Assembly: GCA_964584495.1 (NCBI GenBank)
Contig: CAZPAH010000001.1
Coordinates: 1 to 64,000, forward strand
Origin: CAZPAH01 sp964584495
GTDB taxonomy: Bacteria; Krumholzibacteriota; Krumholzibacteriia; Krumholzibacteriales; Krumholzibacteriaceae
Length of the DNA stretch: 64,000 nucleotides
Direction: 5' to 3'
Below, in pieces: positions 33,289-45,888 of the stretch. The notes beneath the pieces are model-generated. The model worked only from the letters and a program-made list of their open reading frames with translations. It was not told the DNA's origin and ran no database searches. The position numbers were made by a program, and so were the translations under genes. How positions within the stretch are numbered: position 1 is the stretch's first letter; every line of letters begins with the position of its first letter.

Positions 33289-33307
33289 CCCTCCCAGCGC
33301 AGACGGC

Positions 33308-34618
33308 TCAGACAGGCCGGATCTTCAGCCTTTCTCCTCTCTCGATCCTTCCGAGATCCCTCTTGCTGATCCTTGCGCGGAAGATCATATCGTTTCCCTC
33401 GACCCTGCGATCTATTATCCTGGCGCTCTCCTCGATCGCCGCAATGATCTTGCCCTCGCCGGCCGACACCGTCATCTCGACCTCGATACCTGTAGAGTCG
33501 ATCCGCCGACCTATCAGCTCTAGAAGCCCGTCGACGCCGTCTCCTGACGCGGCGCTTATCATCACGGCCTCCGGGAACCGCTTCCTTATCCTCCCCGCCT
33601 CCAACCCCACGGCCGGCATGTCGCACTTGTTAAAAACGAGTATCGACCTGGCCTGAATCGGGGGCCGGCCCGCGCCCCCTTCCCCCCCAAGAACCTTTTC
33701 GAGAACCTTTTCGACGATTTCTATCCTTTCCTCGTAAGATTCCGATGTCGAATCGACGAGATGCAGCAGCAGGTCTGCTTCCTCCACGTCCAGGAGGGTC
33801 GCGCGGAAGCTGGCGACCAGGTGGGCGGGCAGCTTTCTTATGAACCCGACCGTATCGGTGAGCAGAAAGGTTTCCCCGCCGGCCGAAACGCGTCTCGTCG
33901 TCGAGTCGAGCGTGGAAAAGAGGCTGCCGCTCTCTACCACTCCGCTCCCCGCGATACGGTTGAGGAGGGTCGATTTCCCCGCGTTCGTGTACCCGACGAT
34001 CGTTACGTTGAATTCCCTCTTCCTCTTCTTGCGCCTCTCCGCCGCGCCGCGGTCGATCCTCTTCAATTCCTTGCCGAGATGGGATATCTTTTCCCTTACC
34101 TTCCTCCTGTCGACCTCGAGCTGTGTCTCGCCCGGACCCCTCGTGCCGATTCCGCCCGCCTGCCGCGAGAGATGATCCCACAGCCGCCTAAGCCTCGGGA
34201 GGGCATACTTCAACTGGGCTATCTCCACCTGGATCCTGGCCTGCCTCGTTCTAGCCCTTCGCGAAAAGATATCGAGTATAAGCTCGGTTCTGTCGATGAC
34301 GTTTATTTTCAAGGCGGCTTCTATATTCCGCGCCTGCGCCGGAGAGAGATCGTCGTCGAATATCACGAGATTGGCGCCGTTGCCGGCGATTAGGGCCGAG
34401 ATCTCCTCGAGTTTTCCCTTGCCGATATAGGTCGATCCGTCGATGCGCGTCTTCTGCTGAATGAGGCGGCCGATCACGTCCGCGCCCGCCGTCTCTGCGA
34501 GCTGCTTCAGCTCGTCCAGGTTCTCGGCCTCTTTGGCCAGACTCGATCCCGGGAGTTTCACTCCTACGAGAAACGCTCTTTCTTCGGGGGTTTTCGCGGT
34601 CTGTGTGAAGAAGGGCAT
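33308..34618 (-). CDS. hflX: GTPase HflX
   Basis: Ribosome-associated GTPase of 436 aa. The N-terminal HflX domain includes STYIGKGKLEEI and VIFDDDLSPAQARN, a glycine-rich linker has GIGTRGPGETQLE, and the G domain has GYTNAGKSTLLN, DTVGFIRKLP and NKCD. The C-terminal part (residues 365-436) follows the usual layout. HflX splits stalled or hibernating 70S ribosomes. It is 2 nt downstream of the secreted-protein gene and in the same direction as gyrA, so it is probably part of that transcript. Confidence 0.95.
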   Translation of the reverse strand: MPFFTQTAKTPEERAFLVGVKLPGSSLAKEAENLDELKQLAETAGADVIGRLIQQKTRIDGSTYIGKGKLEEISALIAGNGANLVIFDDDLSPAQARNIEAALKINVIDRTELILDIFSRRARTRQARIQVEIAQLKYALPRLRRLWDHLSRQAGGIGTRGPGETQLEVDRRKVREKISHLGKELKRIDRGAAERRKKRKREFNVTIVGYTNAGKSTLLNRIAGSGVVESGSLFSTLDSTTRRVSAGGETFLLTDTVGFIRKLPAHLVASFRATLLDVEEADLLLHLVDSTSESYEERIEIVEKVLEKVLGGEGGAGRPPIQARSILVFNKCDMPAVGLEAGRIRKRFPEAVMISAASGDGVDGLLELIGRRIDSTGIEVEMTVSAGEGKIIAAIEESARIIDRRVEGNDMIFRARISKRDLGRIERGERLKIRPV

Positions 34619-34620
34619 AT

Positions 34621-36441
34621 CTACCTGAGAAGGATCACTCTCTTGGTAAGGGACCTCTCGCCCGTCTGGAGCTTGCAGTAATATACTCCGGGGGCCACCT
34701 TCGCTCCGTTTTCATCGAGACCGTCCCAGCTCGTCGAATAATCGCCGGGGTGGAGGAATCCGTCGTCGAGGATCACCCTCACAAGCCTCCCCTTGACATC
34801 GTAGACCCGCACCGTGCTCGTCGCCTGTTTCCCGTTGTCCGCCCCGCCGGAAGAGAATCTCGAAGGCTCGTAGACCCGCAACGTGATATTGAGATTGTCG
34901 ACGAACGGGTTGGGGTACAGCCTAAGGCTCTCCCTGGGCAGCCTGTCCGGAGAGAGCGTGTCGTCCCCTCCAAAAGCGGCAATATCCGCCTCATCTATCC
35001 GTGCCGAAAAAATCGTTCCGTCGCTCAGCTGGCCTTCTATGCTGAAAGATCTCTCACTGTCCAGGGCCGCCTGATCTATCGGGATCATTACCCTGCCGCC
35101 GGCCGTCTCGTTCGCCTCGGTCTGCTCCCCGTTCACCTTGACCCATTCGACCTCCTCGTCCGCCCCTCCCGGGATGCGGATCGAGATGGCCGGCCGGCGC
35201 CCCTCGGGGAGCCATACGGGTGCGAGGCGGGCTTCGGTCCGGACTCTTACGGCCTTTCTCGCCGGAACGACCCACCTGCACGTCTCTCCCGTCTCCTCGA
35301 CAATTCCATTGAAGGTTTCCCGCGCCATCCGGATGTTCTTCGCCAGTCTTCCCGGGCTCCTTCCGAAGACGATCGCCCAGTCGATACGCACCCTTCCGCC
35401 GGGATGAAGCCTGGGCAGCCTTTCCACGTGCTGTACGACTGTAAAATCTCCGGAAACCGACCGAGAGCAATCGAGTCCTCCGCCGGACCCGCTATTTCCT
35501 CCATTGCCGGCATTTGCGCCCCCTTCGGCCCTTGCCGCCCCCGCGATTCCCCATCTTCCCCCGCTGTCGCCGTTATCGTTCCATATGGAATCGGCGGCTT
35601 CAGCCGATTCGTGAAGCCCGGCCTTATAGCCTAACGGAGAAAGATCGGGCGCCGTTACGCCGAGCATAACGACCGCCGCCAGATGGGAGTCGGCAGCGGC
35701 GTCCTGCGCTACGACGTATTCCTTCTCGCCGTCACGCAGGAAAAAGAAGCCGTCATCGTTTCCCCTCTGCAGATCCTCCCTGCGTCCAATCCGGAAATCG
35801 ACGAACTGCGCGAGATCGAGATCGATGATATCCGGCGAATCGTCGCCTCCTGGTCGATACTCTATATCCGTGGTGAACCCGACGAAGTCCCTCACATGCC
35901 CGTATCCCCATGTGTAGCTCCGCTGGGTTATCGAGATTCCCGTCCCCGGGACAAACCCCCTCGTCACCATCATCTCGTCGCCTACGGCTGCAAAATCCTC
36001 ATCTATGAGCCCATCGCCGTCGTTGTCGAGTCCATCCACCGCATCCTCGTCGACGGCTCCGTCGCCGTCGTCATCGGCCTCCGGGTTCGGATACCTCTTG
36101 CCCCCCTCGCACCCCTCGCAAAAGAGCCCCACACCGCCCACCGGCTCCACCTCCCACGGGAAAATCTTTATGACACCCGGCACGCCTTCCAGCATGAACC
36201 TCAAGCCGAACCCGCCGCTTCCCAGGAACTCGACCCCGTCCTTCCCCGGCCAGCTGAGTCCGTTCCCGCCGTCGCTCCGGGCCTCCCCCAGGGAACAGTT
36301 CCCGGAAACGGTGAGCGAGACCCTTCCCCTTCCGTGCACCTGCGCCTCCGGCCCGGCTTCGCCTGCAGCGTCGGAACCCAGACCTCCCCCGACCGCCACG
36401 GCGGCCGATACCGCCACCGCCATAGGAAGCAGATAATTCAT
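34621..36441 (-). CDS. Secreted protein with Ca-binding-like repeats and FlgD-like C-terminal sorting domain
   Basis: Large exported protein of about 606 aa of unknown function. The signal peptide follows the ATG at 36439-36441, which has AAAGGA upstream; a GTG at 36459 would add six residues. Around residues 120-150 there is a thrombospondin-3-like acidic repeat, DDDGDGAVDED and LDNDGDGLIDED, suited to calcium binding. A Gly-rich linker lies near residue 320. The last 100 residues form a FlgD-like / type A sorting domain: SLRLYPNPF, VRVYDVKGRLVRVI, YSTSWDGLDENGAKVAPGVYYCKL, ending KRVILLR. Proteins with this tail are sent through the outer membrane and attached outside in FCB bacteria. The gene starts 14 nt after gyrA and is followed by hflX. 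Confidence 0.82.
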   Translation of the reverse strand: MNYLLPMAVAVSAAVAVGGGLGSDAAGEAGPEAQVHGRGRVSLTVSGNCSLGEARSDGGNGLSWPGKDGVEFLGSGGFGLRFMLEGVPGVIKIFPWEVEPVGGVGLFCEGCEGGKRYPNPEADDDGDGAVDEDAVDGLDNDGDGLIDEDFAAVGDEMMVTRGFVPGTGISITQRSYTWGYGHVRDFVGFTTDIEYRPGGDDSPDIIDLDLAQFVDFRIGRREDLQRGNDDGFFFLRDGEKEYVVAQDAAADSHLAAVVMLGVTAPDLSPLGYKAGLHESAEAADSIWNDNGDSGGRWGIAGAARAEGGANAGNGGNSGSGGGLDCSRSVSGDFTVVQHVERLPRLHPGGRVRIDWAIVFGRSPGRLAKNIRMARETFNGIVEETGETCRWVVPARKAVRVRTEARLAPVWLPEGRRPAISIRIPGGADEEVEWVKVNGEQTEANETAGGRVMIPIDQAALDSERSFSIEGQLSDGTIFSARIDEADIAAFGGDDTLSPDRLPRESLRLYPNPFVDNLNITLRVYEPSRFSSGGADNGKQATSTVRVYDVKGRLVRVILDDGFLHPGDYSTSWDGLDENGAKVAPGVYYCKLQTGERSLTKRVILLR

Positions 36442-36455
36442 TATTCCTTTAGCGC

Positions 36456-38981
36456 TCACTTCTCTTCTCCGACGCCCTCGTCACCCTCGACCCCGTCCCC
36501 TTCGGCCTGGTCCTCGGCGATCCCGCCGTCTTCGCCTTCATCTTCATCCCCGTCATCTCTCTCCCCCGCTATGAGCGTGACGTCCACGACACAATCCCCT
36601 TCGTTGAGATTGATCACCCGCACACCTTTTGCCGGCCTCCTAATTAGCGATATCCCTTGAACGGGGCAACGTATTATCATTCCGTTCTTGGTGATAACCA
36701 TAACCTCGTCGGATTCGACGACCTCCTTGACGGTTACCAGATCGCCGTTCCTCCCGCCAGTCGGGATGCAGACCACACCCTTGCCCCCCCGCTTTATATT
36801 CCTGAACTCCGATATCCTCGTTCTCTTCCCATATCCCTTCTCGGTCACCGAGAGGAGCTGCGATTCCCTCTTCACGATCACCATCTCGACGACCTCGTCG
36901 TCCGAATCCAGCGTAACACCCTTCACGCCCTGGGTCGCCCGGCTCATCTCCCTCACGTCCTTCTCCCTGAACCTGATCGCCTTGCCCTTGCGCTTCGCCA
37001 GGATTACGTCGTCACCGCCGGAGGTTAGCTTGGCTCTTACCAGGCTGTCCCCTTCCCTGAGAAGGATCGCTATTATCCCTCCCCTGCGGGGGTTCGAGTA
37101 TGCGGAAAGATGCGTCTTCTTGACGAATCCGTCCTTCGTGGCCATCATCAGGAAAGCGTCCTTTTCGAAGTTGCTCACCGGTATGAAGGCCGTGATATTC
37201 TCCTCTCTCGACATCTCGAGGAGATTCACTATCGCTTTCCCTCTCGCCAGCCTGCCGCCCTGCGGAATTTCATGAACCTTCAGCCAGTAGCATTTACCCG
37301 CGTCGGTGAAGAAAAGAATATAGCTGTGGGTGGAGGCTATGAATATCTGCTCCACGAAGTCCTCTTCCTTCAGCCCCTGGCCCGTAATCCCCTTTCCTCC
37401 CCTTCGCTGGCGCTTGTATGTCCCGATAGGTATTCTCTTGATATAGCCGGTATGAGTGATCGTTATGATCATGTCTTCTTCGGCTATCAGGTCCTCCAGG
37501 TCGAATTCGCCCTCGTCGTCGACTATCTCGGTCCTTCGCTCGTCGGAGAACCGTCCTTTGATGTCGTCGAGCTCCTCTTCGATGATTCCCAGAAGCCTGC
37601 TCCGGTTCTCCAGCACCGATTTGAAATATTCGATCTTCTGAATGAGGGCGAGGTACTCGTCCTCTATCTTCTTCCTCTCGAGGCCGGTGAGCCGCTGAAG
37701 CTTCAGGTCCAGTATCGCCTGAGCCTGGATCTCCGTCAGCTTGAAGCTCTTCATCAGGCCGTTACGGGCTTCGGCCGGTGAGGCGCTCTTCTTGATCAAG
37801 GCAACTATAGCGTCGATATTATCGAGAGCCACCTTGTACCCCTCCAGCACGTGAGCCCTCTCCTCCGCCTTCCTCAGGTCGTACTTTGTCCTCCTCGTGA
37901 CCACATCCACCCTGTGCTCGAGGAAAAGCGACATCATCTTCTTGAGGTTCATCACCTCGGGTTTGAGCATGTTCAGCGAGAGAAGGATCACGCCGTACGT
38001 GATCTGAAGCTGCGTGTGCTTGAAAAGCTGGTTGAGAACCACCTTGGGGTATGAATCTTTCTTGAGATCTATGACTATCCTGAGCCCGTCCTTGTCCGAC
38101 TCGTCCCTTATATCCGATATCCCGGCGAGATTGCCCGCCCTGACCAGATCCGCGATCTTCTCGATAATAGAGGCCTTGTTGGTCTGGAATGGAATCTCGG
38201 TGACGACCACGCTCGTCTTCCCGCTCTTCTGCGTTTCGATGTTCGCCTTCGCCCTGAGCGTAATCTTTCCCTTCCCGGTCTTGTACGCCTCCTTGATTCC
38301 CGCCCTACCGTAGATGATCCCCCCGGTGGGAAAATCGGGCCCCCTCACGTGGCGGGAGAGCTCTTCGACGGTGGTGTCGGGATTCTTTAACAGCGCCTTA
38401 AGCCCCCCAACTATCTCCCCGAGGTTATGGGGAGGGATGTTCGTCGCCATGCCCACGGCGATCCCGGAGGCTCCGTTTATCAGGAGGTTCGGAACCTTGG
38501 CGGGAAGAACAAGGGCCATCTCCCGGGTCTCGTCGTAGTTCATGCCCAGCTCGACCGTTTCCTTTTCGATGTCGTTGAGAAGCTCTTCGGAGATCTCGTG
38601 CATCCTTACTTCGGTGTATCTTTCAGCCGCGGCGGGATCGCCGTCTATCGAACCGAAGTTTCCCTGCCCGTCGACGAGCGGGTATCTCATGGAAAAATCC
38701 TGCGCGAGTCTCACCACGGCGTCATAGACGGACGCGGTCCCGTGCGGATGGTAGTTGCCGGTAACGTCACCGACCAGCTTCGCAGATTTTCTGTATGGTT
38801 TGCCGTGCGTGATATTCAGATCGTTCATCGCGAGAAGGATCCGCCGGTGAACCGGCTTGAGTCCGTCGCGTACGTCGGGCAGGGCGCGGGAGACGATTAC
38901 GCTCATCGAGTAATCGAGGTAGCTGTTCTTCATCTCGTCTTCGATGTAGACCGGTATGATGCGTTGCCTGTTTATCTGCAT
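36456..38981 (-). CDS. gyrA: DNA gyrase subunit A
   Basis: Breakage-reunion subunit of DNA gyrase, 841 aa. The catalytic tyrosine is Tyr122 in [10 protein letters not shown]. The GyrA box QRRGGKG, needed for DNA wrapping and true gyrase activity, is present in the six-bladed C-terminal domain, which distinguishes it from ParC. The C-terminus is a long acidic tail of Asp, Glu and Gly (from about residue 810), known to tune supercoiling in other GyrA proteins. The quinolone-determining region reads [10 protein letters not shown] with Thr82 and Ala83. It lies 78 nt downstream of gyrB in the same operon. Confidence 0.98.
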   Translation of the reverse strand: MQINRQRIIPVYIEDEMKNSYLDYSMSVIVSRALPDVRDGLKPVHRRILLAMNDLNITHGKPYRKSAKLVGDVTGNYHPHGTASVYDAVVRLAQDFSMRYPLVDGQGNFGSIDGDPAAAERYTEVRMHEISEELLNDIEKETVELGMNYDETREMALVLPAKVPNLLINGASGIAVGMATNIPPHNLGEIVGGLKALLKNPDTTVEELSRHVRGPDFPTGGIIYGRAGIKEAYKTGKGKITLRAKANIETQKSGKTSVVVTEIPFQTNKASIIEKIADLVRAGNLAGISDIRDESDKDGLRIVIDLKKDSYPKVVLNQLFKHTQLQITYGVILLSLNMLKPEVMNLKKMMSLFLEHRVDVVTRRTKYDLRKAEERAHVLEGYKVALDNIDAIVALIKKSASPAEARNGLMKSFKLTEIQAQAILDLKLQRLTGLERKKIEDEYLALIQKIEYFKSVLENRSRLLGIIEEELDDIKGRFSDERRTEIVDDEGEFDLEDLIAEEDMIITITHTGYIKRIPIGTYKRQRRGGKGITGQGLKEEDFVEQIFIASTHSYILFFTDAGKCYWLKVHEIPQGGRLARGKAIVNLLEMSREENITAFIPVSNFEKDAFLMMATKDGFVKKTHLSAYSNPRRGGIIAILLREGDSLVRAKLTSGGDDVILAKRKGKAIRFREKDVREMSRATQGVKGVTLDSDDEVVEMVIVKRESQLLSVTEKGYGKRTRISEFRNIKRGGKGVVCIPTGGRNGDLVTVKEVVESDEVMVITKNGMIIRCPVQGISLIRRPAKGVRVINLNEGDCVVDVTLIAGERDDGDEDEGEDGGIAEDQAEGDGVEGDEGVGEEK

Positions 38982-39059
38982 CTGGCTGTTCCTCCCGTAG
39001 CTGGAATGCTTCGCCGGCGGCGCGCGCCCCGGCAGATATAAGGGTTGATGAGATCTCTA

Positions 39060-41287
<2,228 letters not shown>

Positions 41288-41364
41288 AAAGGGACCTCCG
41301 TCTGTATCGCCCGGTATCCGGATAGTAGCCTCAAACCGGATAAAAATAAATAAAAAAATCTGTA

Positions 41365-42492
41365 TTACAAGCCCTGTTTTCGGTCCGCGCTCACCGCCGC
41401 CACGGCTCCCTCGGCGACCTCGAACGCCGCGTATTTTTCGATCTTTCCCGGAAAATCCTCTTTCCTCGGAGATGTGATGAAGCTTTGGTACCTGTCGGAG
41501 AGAAGCCCTCCCACGCGTGCAGCGGTGGCCGCATCCAGCTCGGAAAATATATCGTCCAGAAGAACGACCGGCCTTTCCGTTCTCCTATCCATGATCGTCG
41601 AGGCCTGCGCCAGCTTCAGCACTATCGCCACAAGCCTTTTCCGTCCCTGCGACCCGTATCTCTTGAGGTCGGTGCCGCCCAGGAATATCGCGAGATCGTC
41701 ATAGTGAGGCCCCGCCAGGGTGTACCCCCTCCTTTTCTCGGCTTCCCCGGACCTCGCCAGGGCTTCCTCGAGCGCCCTGCGATCGTTGATCCCTTCGGGG
41801 TTGTAGGAGGACCTGTATTCCATCTCCAGCCTCTCCCCCCCGCCGCGTATCTCCGAGTAGATCGCCCCCGCGCCTGCTCCTATCAGCCCCAGGATCTCCC
41901 TTCTCCCCCTGGCTACCGCCGTTCCTTTATCCACCATCATCGCGTTCCACGCCTCCAGCTCCCCCCCGTCCCTTCCCCCGCACGAGATTCTCTTCAACAG
42001 CCTGTTCCTGTGCCTCACTATCCTCCTATACTCCTTGAGATCCTCGAGAAAGGCGGGCGATATCTGCGCAGCCGTGTAATCCAGGTACACCCTCCTGCCC
42101 GCCGGCGGCCCAGCCGAAAGCCCTACATCGGCGGGCGTGAAAAGCACGGTGGGCATTATCCCTATGACCTCCGAAAGGGTGGAAAGGGTTTTTCCGTTAA
42201 CCGAGGCCTTTGCGCGCCCCCCCCTCTCGTATCCTATCTCCAGGCGGAAATCTATCCCGGAGTCGCTTCTTCCCTTCAGCCTTATGAAGAAATAGTCCTC
42301 GTCGAAGGAAACCAGCTCGTCCGTTCTTCTTGTTCTGAAAGATCTTCCTATGGAGAAAAAATGGATGGCCTCTAAGAGGTTGGTTTTCCCCTGGGCGTTC
42401 TCTCCGGTCACAAAATTGAAAGTGTCCGAAAATTCCAGGGATATCTTTTCAAGGTTCCTGAAATTTCCTGCATCCAACCCGCCGATGATCAC
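41365..42492 (-). CDS. recF: DNA replication and repair protein RecF
   Basis: SMC-like ATPase of 375 aa that helps load RecA at single-strand gaps. The Walker A motif is GENAQGKTNLLEA near residue 35, preceded by the typical NFRNLEKISLEF. The signature YGSQGRKRLVAIVLKLA and the Walker B VVLLDDIFSELD occur in the C-terminal half. The start is a GTG behind a G-rich stretch. It lies 32 nt downstream of dnaN and 77 nt upstream of the DciA-like gene in a common origin-proximal arrangement. Confidence 0.97.
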   Translation of the reverse strand: MIIGGLDAGNFRNLEKISLEFSDTFNFVTGENAQGKTNLLEAIHFFSIGRSFRTRRTDELVSFDEDYFFIRLKGRSDSGIDFRLEIGYERGGRAKASVNGKTLSTLSEVIGIMPTVLFTPADVGLSAGPPAGRRVYLDYTAAQISPAFLEDLKEYRRIVRHRNRLLKRISCGGRDGGELEAWNAMMVDKGTAVARGRREILGLIGAGAGAIYSEIRGGGERLEMEYRSSYNPEGINDRRALEEALARSGEAEKRRGYTLAGPHYDDLAIFLGGTDLKRYGSQGRKRLVAIVLKLAQASTIMDRRTERPVVLLDDIFSELDAATAARVGGLLSDRYQSFITSPRKEDFPGKIEKYAAFEVAEGAVAAVSADRKQGL

Positions 42493-42524
42493 CCACGCTC
42501 ACCACCCTCCCATGATTCTCTTCT

Positions 42525-43631
42525 TCAATTTATCCTCAACGGCATCACGATACAGATATGCTTCAGGTCCCCCCCTTTGTCCACCGGCTGAACGATCCCG
42601 GCGTTGTCGGGTTTGTCGAGACGGATCTCGATCTCGTCGCCCTCCATCGTCCTCAGTATATCCTGGATATAAGAGGCATTATAACCTATATCCATCGGAT
42701 CGGCCGAATACGAGGCCTCCAATTCTTCCCTGGCTTCACCGAGGTCCTGGGTGGTCACGTGGAGGGTGACCTTGTTCTTGTCCAGCGTGAATATAACCTG
42801 GTGCGTCAGTGCATCCGATAGTATGGAAACCCTCTTTGTAGCCGAGGAAAGGGCTTCCTTCGAGATCACCAGCTCCTTCTCGTTTCCCGCCGGTATAACC
42901 TTCTGGTAATTCGGGAACGGCCCCTCGAGAAGCCTGGAGTAGATCGAGACGTCCTTCATCGTGAATGATATGCTGTTCTCCCCGAGGCTCACCTTTATCA
43001 ATTCATCCTTCTCCGAGTACGACCTGAAGGTCGAGAGGGCCTTAGGAGGCACTATCACGCTTGTTTTCTGCACCCCCTTCATCTCTTTTCTCAAATCCAC
43101 CTTTGCGAGCCTGTGCCCGTCCGTCGATACCATAACGAGCCCGCTCTTGTCCACATCCCACAGCACCCCACACAGGGCAGGCCTTGTAAGGTCGGTAGAA
43201 ACCGCATAGACCGTCTTCTGAATAAGCTTTCCAAGTAGACCGGAATCTATCTCGAACTCCGTCTTGCTCTCCTGTTGAGGAAGCCTTGGGAAATCATCGG
43301 GGTTCCTCCCGTTGACAACGAACCTGCTTTTCCCGCATACCAGTGATAGTTTTTCTCCATCAACCTCCATCACCACTTCCTCGCCCGAAAGCGACTTCAC
43401 TATCTCCGCTATCTTCTTCGCCGGCGCCGCCACCTTCCCCTCTGCTTCGACCTTTCCGGCGATCTTCGAAGTAACCGATATGTCAAGATCCGTCGCGGAG
43501 AAACTTATCCCGGAGGAATCGGCGCCAACGAGAACCATCGAAAGTATCGGCATCGTCGTTTTTCCCGGAACAACCGACGATATCGCGTTCATCTTCTTGT
43601 TGAGTTCTCCCAACGGCACGAGAACTTTCAC
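42525..43631 (-). CDS. dnaN: DNA polymerase III beta sliding clamp
   Basis: Ring-shaped processivity factor of 368 aa; the three similar domains run at about residues 1-120, 125-245 and 250-368. Features include TTMPILSMVLV, FVVNGRNPDDFPRLPQ, GVLWDVDKSGLVMVSTDGHRLA and the C-terminal CIVMPLRIN, close to the usual MPMRL ending. The start is a GTG behind AGGAGGTAACG, a near-perfect ribosome binding site. It follows dnaA in the same direction after a 399-nt gap with DnaA-box sequences. Confidence 0.98.
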   Translation of the reverse strand: MKVLVPLGELNKKMNAISSVVPGKTTMPILSMVLVGADSSGISFSATDLDISVTSKIAGKVEAEGKVAAPAKKIAEIVKSLSGEEVVMEVDGEKLSLVCGKSRFVVNGRNPDDFPRLPQQESKTEFEIDSGLLGKLIQKTVYAVSTDLTRPALCGVLWDVDKSGLVMVSTDGHRLAKVDLRKEMKGVQKTSVIVPPKALSTFRSYSEKDELIKVSLGENSISFTMKDVSIYSRLLEGPFPNYQKVIPAGNEKELVISKEALSSATKRVSILSDALTHQVIFTLDKNKVTLHVTTQDLGEAREELEASYSADPMDIGYNASYIQDILRTMEGDEIEIRLDKPDNAGIVQPVDKGGDLKHICIVMPLRIN

Positions 43632-44030
43632 ACCGTTACCTCCTGATCATGATCTTTAATTAAAACCCTCACAAAAGCGCCCGGAATAATCACGGAAAAC
43701 GAATCATAGACAAAGAAGAAGGAATGTTCAAGCAAAAAGACCGGGCACCTCGAGCGGAGAAAAAGAAAGCCGGGAAAGGGGAATGAGGGAACAGGGGAAT
43801 ACTACAGTTAATAATAAAAGTAATAGTAGTGGAAGTAGGGGGTGTTGAAATGTTGAAAGGTGTCGGGGGACCGGGCTGCGAAGCGCTGAAACCGGAAATG
43901 GGGAATGTTGATTGGTATGTTGAGAGCCGCTTTTTTATCAACAGGATGGCGGGGGGAGGAAGGATATGAACATGATTCCAACAGGGAGTCAACAGTGAGG
44001 TGTGGATAAATTGGGGAAGGCGAGAAGCCG
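43632..44030. other. dnaA-dnaN intergenic region with DnaA box and AT-rich segment (candidate part of oriC)
   Basis: No gene is seen in 399 nt. An exact DnaA box lies at 44001-44009 and a one-mismatch box TTATCAACA at 43935-43943. An AT-rich stretch at 43800-43833 contains TTAATAATAAAAG and repeated TAG/TAA triplets, similar to DnaA-trio elements used in strand opening. This arrangement, with boxes and an unwinding region beside dnaN, is like the second part of a bipartite origin. Confidence 0.5.
44001..44009 (-). promoter_or_regulatory. DnaA box (exact TTATCCACA)
   Basis: TGTGGATAA on the plus strand is an exact 9/9 match to the DnaA box on the minus strand. It lies 22 nt downstream of the dnaA stop codon. 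Confidence 0.8.
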
Positions 44031-45389
44031 TCACCTGCCGCCGAGCTCCTCGCGTATGGTCTGTATCTTTCTTCTGAGGGCGGGGTCTTCCTGGGATAGC
44101 TTGTCGATCTTCTTGATTCCGTGAAGGACCGTGCTGTGGTCTCTTCCGCCGAAACTTTTTCCAATTTGGACGAGAGAGTGGGAAGTGAGCTCCCGCGAAA
44201 GGAAGATCGCGACCTGGCGGGCGAGCACGACCCGGCTGATTCTAGTTTTGGCTTTGAGGCTGTCGGCCGGGATGTCGAAATATTGCGAAACCGCTTTCTG
44301 AATGTTCGGAATCGTGATCTTCTTTCTCGACGAATCTTTCATTAGGTCCCTGAGGACATCCATAGCCATATCGACCGATATCTCCCTGCAGTTTATGCTC
44401 GAGAATGCGAGGAGTCTTATTAGGGATCCCTCAAGCTCGCGGATATTGTTCTTCACGTTTTCCGCTACAAGCTGGATGACGTCATCGGGGATGAGCTTGC
44501 GCTCGTTCTCGACCTTTTTTCTGAGTATCGCTATCCTGGTCTCCAAGTCGGGGGGCTGGATATCGGTAGTCAGGCCCCATTCGAATCTCGAGGTCAGCCT
44601 TTCCTGAAGGGCCGGGATATCTTTCGGCGGGCGGTCGCTGGTGCATACTATCTGCTTGTTGGCATCGTAAAGGGAATTGAAAGTGAAGAAAAACTCTTCC
44701 TGGGTGCTTTCCTTTCCGGCGAGAAACTGGATATCGTCGATGAGAAGCATGTCGACGTCGCGATACCTCTTCTTGAATTCGTGCGTCGTTCCCTTTCTGA
44801 TGGCGTGTATCAGCTCGTTGACAAAAGATTCAGTCGAAACATAGGAGATCCTCATCCCGGGATGCTCGTTGATTATGAAATGACCGACGGCTTGAAGCAG
44901 GTGAGTCTTGCCGAGGCCGGCGCCGCCGTATATGAAAAGGGGGTTGTAGATCCTTGCCGGTTTTTCGGCAACGGCCAGGGCGGCGGCGTGGGTAAGGCGG
45001 TTTCCGCTGCCGACGACGAATTCGCCGAATGTGTACCTTCCGTTCAGGTTTGCATTGCCGGGCGGAGCGATCGGTTTATTCTCGACTGTGGTGGGGGAGG
45101 AGGCGATCGTTTCGGTCCGAGTCACCCTGCCGGCCGCCGGCGAGGATGTGAACTCGACACTGACATCAGCCCCGATCGTGTCGCTGGCCGCCGACCGGAT
45201 CTTGTCGATATGGTGCTCGGCGAGCCAATCGATAAAAAACGGGTTGGGTCCCTCTACAAGAAGGACGTCGTCCTCGAAGCTCAGCAACCTGGTCGGCTTG
45301 AACCAGGTCTGAAAAGACTGGGCGTTGACCGAATCGCCTATCTTCTCGAGGATCTTCTCCCAGGTCTGCCTCAAAAGGTCGGCATTCAT
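44031..45389 (-). CDS. dnaA: Chromosomal replication initiator DnaA
   Basis: Initiator ATPase of 452 aa. Domain I is at residues 1-75 (LLRQTWEKILEKIGDSVNAQSFQTWF), a short variable domain II ends near 115, domain III has Walker A GGAGLGKTHLL and Walker B VDMLLIDDIQFLAGK, and domain IV ends in FGGRDHSTVLHGI, the DNA-binding signature. The ATG at 45387-45389 is preferred because of the AGAAG upstream. An in-frame ATG at 45425 would add 12 residues but has no ribosome binding site. Boxes near its promoter suggest autoregulation. Confidence 0.97.
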   Translation of the reverse strand: MNADLLRQTWEKILEKIGDSVNAQSFQTWFKPTRLLSFEDDVLLVEGPNPFFIDWLAEHHIDKIRSAASDTIGADVSVEFTSSPAAGRVTRTETIASSPTTVENKPIAPPGNANLNGRYTFGEFVVGSGNRLTHAAALAVAEKPARIYNPLFIYGGAGLGKTHLLQAVGHFIINEHPGMRISYVSTESFVNELIHAIRKGTTHEFKKRYRDVDMLLIDDIQFLAGKESTQEEFFFTFNSLYDANKQIVCTSDRPPKDIPALQERLTSRFEWGLTTDIQPPDLETRIAILRKKVENERKLIPDDVIQLVAENVKNNIRELEGSLIRLLAFSSINCREISVDMAMDVLRDLMKDSSRKKITIPNIQKAVSQYFDIPADSLKAKTRISRVVLARQVAIFLSRELTSHSLVQIGKSFGGRDHSTVLHGIKKIDKLSQEDPALRRKIQTIREELGGR

Positions 45390-45495
45390 CGAATCTTCTC
45401 TTTTTCGGTTTTCTCCTGTATTCATCGGCGCTTTCGGGGGGCACTCGCCCCGGGAAGCAATAACTCTTTTAAACTAGCCACGAGTTTCCCACAAT

Positions 45496-45504
45496 TGTGG
45501 ATAA
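45496..45504 (-). promoter_or_regulatory. DnaA box (exact TTATCCACA)
   Basis: TGTGGATAA on the plus strand is an exact match to the DnaA box on the minus strand. It is 107 nt upstream of the dnaA start and next to the less perfect box at 45485-45493. Confidence 0.8.
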
Positions 45505-45859
45505 CTCGGTATATTTTTCAGGTGCAACCTGTTGGGCGGGCCGCTTAATATGTTGATAGAGGGTTTTCCACATTCTCCCGGCGAGCGTGGCGGTTCAGGT
45601 GTAGGGTCCCGGGTGTGCGGCTCGAAAAATGGGAGACTCCCCTCATCCCGCGGACGGTAATGTATCATACGAGGTTTGGAGTATCAAGCATTATTTACAA
45701 GGCGGGGGAAAATTTTTATAACTTGTTGGGATAACGTAACATAAAATGATAGATGTCCGGAAATTCCCTTTGGAGGACAGAAGGGGGCGGAGGGGCGGTG
45801 GGATAAGAAAACGGAAAGAGGATTGGACAAACAAGTTATCGAGCGGCGGCATAAAAGAC

Positions 45860-45888
45860 TTGACAAGGCAGAACGCTTTTTCTATCGT
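45860..45888 (+). promoter_or_regulatory. Promoter of the rpmH-rnpA-yidD-yidC operon
   Basis: A perfect -35 TTGACA (45860-45865) is followed after exactly 17 nt by TATCGT (45883-45888). Transcription would start about 50 nt before rpmH. Confidence 0.75.
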
